This document shows positions 1 to 8,699 of a stretch of 21,556 nucleotides of DNA, one piece after another; positions within the stretch are counted from its first letter, which is position 1, and every line of letters starts with the position of its first letter. Under the pieces are notes generated by a model, which had not been told where the DNA came from, searched no databases, and saw only the letters and a program-made list of their open reading frames with translations. Source of the DNA: Auxenochlorella pyrenoidosa (Eukaryota > Chlorophyta > Trebouxiophyceae > Chlorellales > Chlorellaceae); contig KQ482057.1 in assembly GCA_001430745.1 (NCBI GenBank), positions 125,504 through 147,059 on the forward strand. Reading direction: 5' to 3'. A program made the translations under genes and the position numbers.

Positions 1-65
1 AGAAACAGATACGCACACGAGCTTAGCGAGGTGGGGCTTGGCAAGGTGGGGGTTCCTCTGCCTGC

Positions 66-90
66 CACACACACACACACGCGCACACAC
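66..90. repeat. CA/TG microsatellite beside a splice donor
   Basis: (CA)n with one GCG interruption on the plus strand, reading GTGTGTGCGCGTGTG on the minus strand. It starts exactly at the exon 3 donor of the TRMT11-like gene, so the donor GT is the first repeat unit. Confidence 0.85.
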
Positions 91-1201
91 CTGGTCGGGG
101 GCGCCCCACTTGACGCGCTCCTCCTCGGGGTATGCCGCCACCGCTGCCTGCAGGCCCTGCAGCGACTCGGCCTCGCCCCACACCTCCAGCACCACCTGCG
201 CATGGGTTAGGAAACCCGGGTAAAGGGTGTTCTGTTCCGCACCACCTCCAGCACCACCTGCGCACGAGCATGCTACAGCTGAGGCGGCCGCTGCAGGCAC
301 TTCTGCATGCAAGCGGGCCGCCCCAGCACCACAGCGCAGTGCGCCGCCGGCACGGCCCCTCCCTGCCAGCTGCCAGCTGCCGGTGGCAGGTACCTTTGTG
401 AGCATGGAGCGGGCGGCGATGGCTCTTGCCACGTCCTCAGACTCAACATGGGCGTACCAGAAGGGGGCTTCGGGCTGCGAGGGGGGCATGCAGCTTTTGG
501 CTGAGCAGGCTGCCACCGGCCAAGCAGGCTGCTACATGCTTGGCAGGCGGGCACCCGCTCGGGAGGGCATGGTGCGCAAGCCAGGGCCTGCTTTGCAGGC
601 CAGCGTCACCACTGGCGCTTCGGCGCAGTGAGCAGCTTGAAACACAGACGCACACAGCCGTGGGCGCATGCCAAGCAAGGGCAGCTGGCCAGAGGGCAGA
701 AGCAGCCCCCGGCTGGCTCCATGCACAGCAGGCGTGCTGTGCCGGGGAGCAGGCCGCGAGGAGGACACCTTAAAAAGGGGAAGGTGCTTCATGCACCCTC
801 CATGCCCTTTCACTTTTGAAATAAAGAGGGCTCCATGCGCGGCTCACCCGATTGTCAAATGGCTTCTCCCAGATAACTGCAGGGCTGCCGCTGCCGCCGG
901 CGCCGGCGCTGCTGCTGCCGCTGCTGCCCCCGCTGAGCCGCGCAGCGTGGCCCCCCTCCAGCGCCAGCTCAGCCGCTGATTGTGCCTCAGGCAGGCGCAT
1001 CTCCAGATGCCGGTGCAGAAAGTAAGTTAGGTAGCGGCGCCGGCCGGGGGCGGCAGCGGCGCCATAGTCCAGCACAAGGGGGCGCAGCAGGCCGAGTGGC
1101 AGGCCGGCGTAGTACTGCCGGTCCTCCTCAATCTCGGCAGCAGTGGCAGACGCGCTGGCCGCCGGCTCGGCGCCGCCGCGCGACTCTGCTGCTGGCGGCA
1201 T
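91..1201 (-). CDS. TRMT11: tRNA (guanine-N2-)-methyltransferase TRMT11-like, N-terminal part (partial)
   Basis: Family role: catalytic subunit that makes N2-methylguanosine at position 10 of tRNA, working with TRMT112. Three exons are visible on the minus strand: 1201-848, 474-394 and 195-91 (180 residues, all joins in phase 0). A fourth donor at 90-89 leads into an intron that leaves the window. Exon 1 holds an Ala-rich leader and then FLHRHLEMRLPE, matching the start of human TRMT11 (QEHLEFRLPE). Exon 2 holds PFWYAHVESEDVARA, matching PFWILSIPSEDIARN. Exon 3 holds VVLEVWGEAESL, matching the IFELWGHGQS stretch. The methyltransferase domain with its DPPYG-type motif must lie to the left and is not seen. 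The start at 1201 is the first ATG before the conserved block; the leader of about 45 residues is longer than in animals. Intron 1 (847-475) holds no other gene. Matching is from memory of the family, not a search. Confidence 0.82.
181..264. repeat. Duplicated splice acceptor of TRMT11-like exon 3
   Basis: A 22-base segment (plus strand 181-202, beginning CACCTCCAGCACCACC) recurs exactly at 243-264, 62 bases away. On the minus strand each copy contains TGCGCAG followed by the first 15 bases of exon 3. The copy at 243-264 is therefore a decoy acceptor inside intron 2. Its use would soon run into a stop in the reading frame. Confidence 0.8.
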
Positions 1202-2109
1202 GGCTGCCGCTGGCGGCTGGCGGCGGGGTGGGGGTGTGTGGGTTGCTGTGTCCCGCTTTGGGCCTCAATCCCGCGCGTTCAATCCCGCTGTACTTGAAGT
1301 TGAAATCAGCAAGGCGCGAGCTGCAACACCACGCGCCGTGCAACGCCTTCTCTTGTGGAGCCCTTGCGGAAGTGATTTGACACTCAAGAATGTGACTCGG
1401 AGAAGAGTATGATCATAATGAATCGCAACATGCACACATGCATGCTGCCAGTGCCGGCGTCGGCACAGCGGCATCCGCCACCCTTGCCAACCCGCCCGGC
1501 ACCAGCATCCCTGGTCTGCCAGGAGGTTTCTTGGGGCTGCTTGGATACCATTACATATCACCACTGCTCTCAAGAACGCTGTGCGGCACCCTTGCCCAAT
1601 GCCTTTGCTACAGCCACATGGCACTCATGCCGCAGTGCCTGCAGTCTGCCCGCCTGCGCCAAACCAAAGTCTTGCCCCACGACAGGGGGCGCTTGGACCT
1701 CCCATCCCGGCTTACCATTTCATAACGGTTCTGTACCCACGCTTGCTTCATCGCGACTGTGCTGGGTTTGGCAGCAGAGAGCCCATTGACAGCTCTGTTG
1801 GCGTCACCGCCCCGCCTGCCATGGGCACCGCCAGCTCGAAGCAGCAAGTGGAGGGCACTTGAATGAGGTCGGAATGATGCCTAGCACTTTGTGTCCCCTT
1901 TCTACGCTACGTCAGTTCTCCAAGCCCTTGGATTTAGTACCGCGTGCACCGCCTGCGCTCGCTGGGCGCGGGATGCTGGTTTGCTTTCAGGTCCTGGCAC
2001 AATCTCCCGAGCGCTTGTTGGAGGCCTCAATTTTCGTTCAAGCGCATTGATTGGTGGCTCTGCAGAGCTGTGCCACGGAAGTCTGCCCTTGGAAACAGGC
2101 GCTCCGACC
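1202..2109. promoter_or_regulatory. Divergent intergenic region between TRMT11-like and ENDOV genes
   Basis: About 0.9 kb between two diverging start codons, so it should hold both promoters and 5' leaders. Open frames in it show no conserved protein signature and are probably chance in GC-rich DNA. An ACGTCA core (bZIP-type) occurs near 1909, which may be coincidence. No clear TATA box or RNA gene was seen. Confidence 0.5.
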
Positions 2110-4389
2110 ATGTCGCTCGCGGCCCAACAGCAGGAGTGGGAGAGGTGAGCAACTATCAATGCCAGATCGATCGGCACCAGCAGTCCGGCACGAGCAGGAG
2201 GAGAGGGAGAGCAGCCCCAGGCCGCCGCCGGTGCCCACCGGCCTGTCCCAACGCGCCCACCTCCCTGCCTCAACCATTGCTTCACACCCATGCGACGCGA
2301 TCTGGCTGGCTCCCATCCCGCCCCGTTCCAGGCAGCAGGAGGCAATGGCTGCCCGGGTGGTGCGCCGCGACGGCGCCCCCTGGCTGCTCCAGCCCGGCGG
2401 CTGGCCCGCCCACCTCAGTCTGGTCGCTGGCCTTGACATCTCCTTCTTCCCGGCGCCCGGGCCTGCAGCCTCCCCAGCTGGGGCGCAGCCTACTAGCGCT
2501 GCGGGCCCAGCCCCTGCCGCGCCAGCTGGGCAGTGCGGCGAGGAGGGGGAGGCTCCCCCGCCGGCCGCTGCAGAGCGCGCCATCGCCGCCCTGGCTGTGC
2601 TCTCCTTTCCAGAGCTAGAGGTGCGGCACATGCAGCTGTCCTCTCCGGGGCCAGAAGCATCCTTTCCGGGGCTAGATATGCCTTCCCTGGGTCGAAGCTT
2701 CCTGTCTGGGACTGGTGCCAGCAGTGATGCTTTACGGCTGCAGGTTCGGCATGTGGAGCTGTTGCTCCCAGGCTAGAAGTGCCCACATTTGGCCATACAA
2801 TCCCGGGGCTGCAGGTGCGGCATGTGGAGCTGCTGGAGGTGCCGGCGCTGGGCGCGCCCTACCTGCCGGGCTTCCTGGGCTTCCGGTGAGTGCAAGGCGC
2901 TTTCTAGGCTTCCTGGCTTCCTGGTCATCTGCTCAGCATGAGATGGGCGCTGCAGCGCGGCGTGTTGACAGGAACCGGCTTCTTGGCCTTCTGGCTAGTG
3001 GTAAGAAGTGGTGCAGGGTGGAGGTTTGGGTGGGAAGGATGGACGTATCAAGGTCTGGGAGCGGGGGGGGCGAGGGATGCGCGGGCGGAAGCGTGCAGCC
3101 GGGGGATGGGACGAGCAGCGGGCCGGGGGCCGGCGCAATGCTGCCCCCGATCCGCACCTGCGCCCCGTGCTGTGCAGCGAGGTGCCGGCATACCTGGAGC
3201 TTCTGCGCCGCGCTGCCGCCAAGGGTGTGCGCCCTCAGGTGGGTGGCGCCGGCAGAGGCGCCCCCACGGCGCAACCGTCATGCGCCAAGCAGCGCCCGTT
3301 GCCGCTGCTGCTGCTGCTGCTTGTCCTCACGTGGAAGCCCACCTGCGGCCCCAAAGCCTGCACCAGAGCCGCCGGAGTGTGTCTGCTCTCTCCCGACGCC
3401 CCCCGTCCATGCAGCTGCTGCTAGTCGACGGCTTTGGCCTGCTGCATCCGCGGCGCTGCGGCAGCGCCAGCCACCTGGGCGTGCTCAGCGGGCTCCCCAC
3501 AGGCAGGTTGATCTTAAAAATGTGCAGTTACCGTACAATTTTGAGCGCGCCTAATCCAACAAAGCCTTCTCAACAGCTGAACTCTGTTGTGCCTTTCTGT
3601 CATCTGAGAGCCCAGAAGGGTTTGGCTGGGTCAAAGAGGCCTGCACTTCCCTGGATGCCTACCCTGCTGAAGCCCCGCCCCCTGCGCTGCAGTTGGGGTG
3701 GCCAAGACGCTGCTCGCCCTCGACGGCTTGCCTGGAGAAAAGGAGGTGCGAGCAGCTGTTTCCGCCGCGCTGGATTCAGCGGCAGCCCACCCACCTCCTG
3801 GGAGTGGGAGCCCTGACCTGGCACAGGACCTGGGAGCTGGCGGCAGCAGCTGCAGCGCTGCCGCTGCCGGCGCCGGCGTGCGCACACTGCCTGGCGGCGG
3901 CTGCTGGCTGCCGCTAGTGGGCGCGGGTGGCGAGGAGCTGGGTGCGGCACTGTGCGCCAGCGGCGGCAGCGGAGCAGGCACCCGTGCCGGGGCTGGCGCT
4001 CAACTGGGCGCCAGCCGGCGGCCCATATTTGTGTCGGTTGGGCACCGCATAGGCCTGGCCTCGGCGCTGGCCATTGTGCAGCGCTGCTGCACTCACAGGT
4101 CAGGGGTCTAGCTGACAAGAGGTGTCAGCCATCTGCGCCCCTGGCTCTGCTTCAGCCTGCTGCCGGCCCTCAATCACCCCCTCGGCACTGCTGTGCAGGC
4201 AGACTGCCTGGGACTCACGAGCCCAGCTCCCCCCGCTGCCGCAGGGTGCCGGAGCCCATTCGGCAGGCAGACCTGCTGTCGCGTGCAGAAGTGCGCCGGC
4301 AGCAGCTGGCCCATGTGGCAGAGGGCGCGGCGGTTGCAGCAACCGCTGCCGCCGTGCCTGCAGACCTGGGCAGTAGGCCCGCAGGTTGA
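2110..4389 (+). CDS. ENDOV: Endonuclease V (inosine-specific endonuclease)
   Basis: Family role: cleaves one bond 3' to inosine, mainly in RNA in eukaryotes and at deoxyinosine in DNA in bacteria. Seven exons: 2110-2144, 2332-2620, 2815-2885, 3178-3238, 3415-3502, 3693-4098, 4245-4389. They give 364 residues (human about 280). The motifs are all intact: GLDISF with D47, SFPELE (103-108), the PYLPG wedge (Y124), FREVP with E133, LVDGFGLLHPRR with D157 and H163, GVAKTLL (183-189), VSVGHR with H299, and PEPIRQAD near the C-terminus. The catalytic D-E-D-H set is complete, so the enzyme is probably active. Extra length comes from Ala/Gly/Pro-rich inserts at about 53-92 and 200-285. Intron 5 (3503-3692) needs a GC donor: only ACAG|GCAGGT keeps frame into GTT-GGG. 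Intron 2 is made of repeats of its own splice junctions. No targeting peptide is obvious. Confidence 0.94.
2615..2832 (+). repeat. Triplicated splice-junction segment forming ENDOV intron 2
   Basis: Three related 24-base copies lie at 2615-2638, 2738-2761 and 2809-2832, each with the core AGGTKCGGCAYRTGSAGCTG. The first spans the exon 2 donor and the third spans the exon 3 acceptor. Between them lie degenerate units built on CCGGGGCTAGA (near 2644, 2663, 2768 and 2801). Splicing first to third gives SFPELE-VRHVELL, which fits the family length. Using the middle copy as donor (2743|2744) would add 41 codons in frame. Confidence 0.85.
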
Positions 4390-4579
4390 TTTTTCTTCAA
4401 GGCAGTTGGCAACAACGACACGCGGCAGAACACCCGAGGGGTATGGACCTCCTTGCGGCCCCACTGCCAGCCAGGCTGCCAGGCAAGAGGGCTTGACTAG
4501 CTGATGCTGTCCTTTCAAGCTTGATCGCGCTTGCACAAGCACACCTGTACACTGCATGCATTGTTCGTTTGCCTGCTGC

Positions 4580-4584
4580 TGTAA
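4580..4584 (+). terminator. Putative TGTAA polyadenylation signal for ENDOV
   Basis: TGTAA lies about 190 bases after the ENDOV stop codon. This is the usual green-algal poly(A) signal; the assignment rests on motif and position only. Confidence 0.55.
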
Positions 4585-4666
4585 GGCTGCATGGCCACGC
4601 CTGCAGGGGTGCAACTGCCTTCTCTCCTTTCTCCTGCTGTGCAGGCATTGTGCCAGGCTCGGATAA

Positions 4667-4671
4667 TTACA
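4667..4671 (-). terminator. Putative TGTAA polyadenylation signal for the LRAT-like gene
   Basis: TTACA on the plus strand is TGTAA on the minus strand, about 170 bases after the LRAT-like stop codon. Confidence 0.5.
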
Positions 4672-4842
4672 CACCCATCGTCAAACAGCGGCAGTAACAA
4701 ACAAGCAAACGGCGCAGGAGAGGGAAGAATGCCACAGCCATGCTCGATGCTGGCAGAACCTGCCGCTCTGGCGCCCTGCTGTGCGCGCTGCGCCATATGC
4801 TGCCCCAGCTGGCGCTGAGCGGCTGCCCCACCCTGGCCCCAC

Positions 4843-5340
4843 TCAGGGCACGTAGGGTGCGTGGCCCTGGATCAGCTCGCACACGCCTCCTGCCAAAATC
4901 AACCCGCCTGCGGTTCCCACGACGAGGCCCGTAACTGCCAATGGCGGGAACAGTGCGCCTAGCAGCGGCAGGCCCATGCTGCATGCTGCCGCCCCAGCAA
5001 CTGCCACCTGCTGCGACAGCCAAATGCCGGTGCAGCAGAATACAGAAAATTGCTCGCAGTTCCATGCCAGCAGGCAGTACTTTCCTCTGGGCACGGGCCC
5101 CAAGGCGCCCATGTAAAGCAGCGCCCGCCGCGCTATTTGTGAGGGAGTGAAGGGCACCTTGCCCGGCTTGTACGCGACCCGCAGTACGGGCCGTCCCTCG
5201 CAGAACTTCTCCAGGCTCTGCAGCAGCACGCCCTCGGGGCTGATGCTGACGACGTGGCCATAGCCCACATCGATGCCGTGGTGCCAGTACTGGTGCCAGT
5301 GCCAGCGGCGCTGCACCTTGATGTGGTCGCCAACCGCCAT
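4843..5340 (-). CDS. LRAT/NC-domain protein (NlpC/P60-like acyltransferase fold), membrane-anchored
   Basis: A 165-residue single-exon protein. It opens with GDHIKV (4-9), followed by YWHHGIDVG (18-26) and then LLAWNCEQF (90-98), with Cys95 in the NCExF motif that carries the nucleophile in LRAT and PLAAT enzymes. RRALLYMG before the Cys and FCCTG after it also match plant LRAT-domain proteins. Residues about 108-158 are strongly hydrophobic and should form two membrane segments. By alignment H20 is the first catalytic His, but the second His of the family (VIH) is replaced by Ser32; His29 is close by. The start at 5340 is chosen because GDHI is the usual domain opening. The frame stays open upstream to 5883, and an acceptor-like AG lies at 5411-5410, so an N-terminal extension is possible. 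The substrate is unknown; lipid acyl transfer or lipase activity would be typical. Confidence 0.8.
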   Translation of the reverse strand: MAVGDHIKVQRRWHWHQYWHHGIDVGYGHVVSISPEGVLLQSLEKFCEGRPVLRVAYKPGKVPFTPSQIARRALLYMGALGPVPRGKYCLLAWNCEQFSVFCCTGIWLSQQVAVAGAAACSMGLPLLGALFPPLAVTGLVVGTAGGLILAGGVCELIQGHAPYVP

Positions 5341-6215
5341 CAGGGCTGGGCAGTATCCAAGCGTGGGCTGGGCAGCGGTGCTTGCGCACAGCACGCTGAC
5401 AGCGGTGCCCTGCGGGCAGGGCAGTCGTGAGAGGAACAGCAGCTGCAGCACAGGACGGGCTAGAAGTGCGGCGCGAGAGGCCAGGGCGGTTGGCCCTCTC
5501 GGGCATTGCAGCCAACCGACGGGATCAAGGTTTGAAGCGTGCTGCTCTATCGTGGACCCACGGCTTGGACCACGCCAGCTGGTCACGTCAGGCAGCAGCC
5601 ACCTACATCGCATGCCGAAGAAAACAGGCGGGGAGCGCTGCCTGGAGTGCGCCAGACAGGTGCTCGCACAGGAGGGAACACAGCGTGCATTTCGTGCATC
5701 ATGACGCCGCGCTGGTGCCAGCCACCACGGCGCCAGGAGTCCCATTCCACCCCAAGCTCGTTCCCTGTCCTCGAGCCTCAAGAAGCTGTGGAGGAAATCG
5801 TTGCAAAATGGGGCTGCGTGCAAACCAACAGAGGTGCGGTGGCTGGAGGATGGCAGGGAGCGTGCTCTACAAAAGCAAGCCAATCAGGAGCTTGAGAATT
5901 TAGTTTCAAGGGCATGGATTGGGCCAGCCATCCAGAGGTAGGGGGCTGAAGGCGATACAGGGTTTGCAGGCAGCATGAAATGGGCGAGGCAGTGCAGAGG
6001 AGGGCGGCAGAGAGAGTTGGATAGAGCATACGAGTATACATGAGTTGCAGAGTACAGAGGCATGCAGAGGCGCGCAGCCGCGCTGGGGTTCGATTTTATC
6101 CCGTGCCTGGCAAAGATTTCCTGGTGGGTCATAAGAGTGCTTTGGCGCGCATGCACTGATGCGGCCAAGGCTTTGCAACTGGTCATAGTGGGGCACCTGG
6201 CCTGCTGGGCAAGCT
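5341..6215. other. Upstream region of the LRAT-like gene and 3' flank of the small gene
   Basis: About 0.9 kb between two tandem minus-strand genes. It should hold the LRAT promoter and leader (possibly with a 5' intron ending at 5410) and the 3' UTR of the 6216-6776 gene. No TGTAA was found on the minus strand here. No other protein, RNA gene or mobile element was recognised. Confidence 0.4.
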
Positions 6216-6776
6216 CTATTGCGCCAGTCCCGGCACCAGGTTCTCCCAGAACTCGATGCCATCCAACTCAAAGGCAAAGTGGGCTGGGGCCGCACGACCG
6301 AGGGGAGCCGGCGCGCGTGCCAGCTCGCTGCTGCTGCGCCGCACTGGCGCCGCCTTGGCCGCTGCCGGCACCACAGCCTGGGGCGCCTTGGCGGCAGCAG
6401 CCGCCTGCAGGTACGAGGGAATTGGAAGGCGTGTAAGAGTTGAGAGGAACCTGGAATGCACTGGTGTAGCGGCAGCCAGGCTTGGTGCCCTGCGGCGCCG
6501 GCGCTCCGTCGCTGTGACTCCCGCCACTCCGTTGTTGACAGACGGAGGGCCTCGGCGTGCATGCATGACCCTGAACAGGCTACACAGACGTCGAGGACGG
6601 GCCGGCGGCCCGGGGAAGCGCGGGAAGACGGAGCTACAGTCGCCCGCTTCAACTGCCTCGGCGGCAGCGCCACCCCTTCGCCCTACCCAAAATGCTACCC
6701 TGGACTCCCCGACACCGTGACCGTGCCCCAGCCGTCCCACACGGACCTGGAAGAGTGAGAGTAGCCGGTCCAGCAT
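6216..6776 (-). CDS. Small protein of unknown function (72 aa, two exons)
   Basis: Exon 1 (6776-6747) encodes MLDRLLSLFQ. Exon 2 (6404-6216) follows a 342-base intron with a clear pyrimidine-rich CTGCAG acceptor, and the join is in phase 0. The middle is Ala/Lys/Arg-rich and low in complexity. The C-terminus ends with FAFELDGIEFWENLVPGLAQ, which looks constrained. From memory it resembles short land-plant proteins carrying an FAPxFDGLxCFETLV-like motif, but this is not checked and no function is claimed. Exon 2 could instead belong to a longer gene with an unseen upstream exon; the very short first exon makes this a moderate call. Confidence 0.45.
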   Translation of the reverse strand: MLDRLLSLFQVRVGRLGHGHGVGESRVAFWVGRRGGAAAEAVEAGDCSSVFPRFPGPPARPRRLCSLFRVMHARRGPPSVNNGVAGVTATERRRRRAPSLAAATPVHSRFLSTLTRLPIPSYLQAAAAAKAPQAVVPAAAKAAPVRRSSSELARAPAPLGRAAPAHFAFELDGIEFWENLVPGLAQ

Positions 6777-7704
6777 AGTGGCGGCGGGCGGAGAGTTACC
6801 AACGGCTGTCTAGAGGACAACACACAGGAGTCTGGTTTCGCTGAAGGCACAGAAGCGTGTTGTCAACAACACCGCAGACGTGGCAAGGTATCCGGTTCCC
6901 TCCTTTTGCGGGCCCTCTTTTGCGGGCAGACCAAGAAAAACTTATTCCCCCGGTTCACTTCGGGGAGGAACGGTTTGCGCAGCCCCATCCGGGCACCGGA
7001 GGTGCTGCTGCCGCTACCGCCCCTTGGTGCGCTGCAACTGCACACTGCACCTGGCTGGCCCTCATGGAGAAGAGAGGGAGGTGCCGGCAGCCAATGCATC
7101 GTCTCTACGTGCAGGTAGTACAGCTAGGAGAGCCACACCAAACGCACTGCAGTTTCTGCCAACACTGGGGTGTGCTCGTGCCAAGTGTGCGGTAGCAGAT
7201 GCTGGCCCGCGCTGGTGCGGCATGAGTGCTCCTACCTGGTCAGCCTCCTTTGGCCTGTGCATGGCAGGTGAGTCCTTTCGCCAAAATACAACGTGATAGG
7301 ATAGGTGCAGAGGGAGGCAGCAGGGGCAAGCGGACGCGAGGGCAGGGGATGGGCAGCAGGGACGGTGAAGGCTGTGGTGCATGGAGTGCAAGGAGGGCAT
7401 CTGGCAGACGCCATCATTTCGAGCGGCATGACGATGCTATCAGCAGGATTGCACAGAGTGCAAGCAGTGCCAACCTTCATGGCACAGTTGGTCAAGGAGC
7501 ATCGGACCTGGTGGAAAAGAAGCGGGTGCCAGATGCAGCAGCAGCTGTCCCTGCACCGGCCAGCTGCCATTCGGGAAAGCTTCAGGACAGCAAGTTGTCG
7601 CCTTCACTGCGCTGTGGACACGCCTGCTGGCTATGGTGTTGAAAAGAACACAGTGGGACGTAGCAATGATTATGAAACAGGCTCAATGTTGACAACAAGC
7701 ATTT
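6777..7704. other. Intergenic region without a recognised gene
   Basis: About 0.9 kb between two tandem minus-strand genes: the promoter side of the small gene and the 3' flank of the TDRD3/RMI1-like gene. Several open frames exist on both strands (for example 7232-7570 minus) but show no conserved motif. No minus-strand TGTAA was found close to the stop at 7705. Confidence 0.4.
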
Positions 7705-8664
7705 CTAAATCAAACAGACATGCGGTCCAATAGCGTGGCGGGGGATGCAGCCGTGCCACCAATGGGTCAGCCGGCGCCCTCGCCCCCGCCCCGGGCCGCC
7801 GCCGCCGCCGCCGCGCCTGCCTCGCCCGCGGCCGCGCCCTGCCCTCCCGCCATCCCCTCTGCCCGCATCGCCGCTGCCGTAGGTGAACATGTTTTGCAGG
7901 GAGGCGGCAATGTCGGCGGGGGCCTGCAGGGAATGAAAATAATCTCCACTTGGGTAAGCGCCAGGTTGGCTCGCGCAAACCCACGCTAAACGCCATGCTG
8001 CCGAGATCCCCCCATGGCACCAGAGCAGGGCGCCGCGCTTGTTGCCTGCAGCTGCCACCGGCGGCGCGCACGCCAATTTGCGCGCTTTTTGCCCGCTCGT
8101 CTGCCCAACCCCTGGACCTTCCCAGCACTCGCCTGCGCCTGCGCGGCCCGCTCCTGCGCCGCCTCCAGGTCCAGCTGCCGCTGCAGCTGCCGCGCCAGCT
8201 CCTCATCCGACAGCTGCTGCTGGGAAAGGGGGGCGGCCCCCGCCCGAGCTGCAGCCTGCTTTGCCTCCCACTCCTCCAGCGTCATGCTGCCGTCGTCTGC
8301 AGGGCAATCGCCATGGGGACCCAAGCGGACGGTTTGCGCGCCGCACACAAGTGATGAACAGCACGTGGTCAGAGCATGTGTGCGTGCCTGATCGACCAAA
8401 GTCAGGCCGCAGGCCCCAGGCGCACAGCACGGCGCAACGACGAGACGCACGGCAGCACTCGGAAGCAGCAGAGCTCGGCAGCGACATCTGCTGCCTGCCT
8501 GCACAGTCATCCGCCATACAGCCTGCAGCAGCGGCGCAGCCCTGGCAGCAGCAATACAGCACCTGCGTCGTCGTCAAACCGGCTGCGTCGGCCGCGCCGC
8601 GGCCCGCGCCCAAACCGCCCCTCCTCCGCCTGCAGCCGCCCCAGCAGCTTTTGCGCTGCCGCAG

Positions 8665-8699
<35 letters not shown>

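Larger units (their letters stand above)
4390..4842. other. Convergent intergenic region (3' ends of ENDOV and LRAT-like genes)
   Basis: About 450 bases between two facing stop codons. It contains one TGTAA on each strand (4580-4584 plus, 4671-4667 minus). The signals cross the midpoint, so the two 3' UTRs should lie close together but need not overlap. No further gene was recognised. Confidence 0.6.

Noticed and set aside
5341..5883. N-terminal extension of the LRAT-like protein
   Set aside because: The frame is open but low in sense, and the LRAT domain starts at MAVGDHI; kept only as a possibility in the gene entry.
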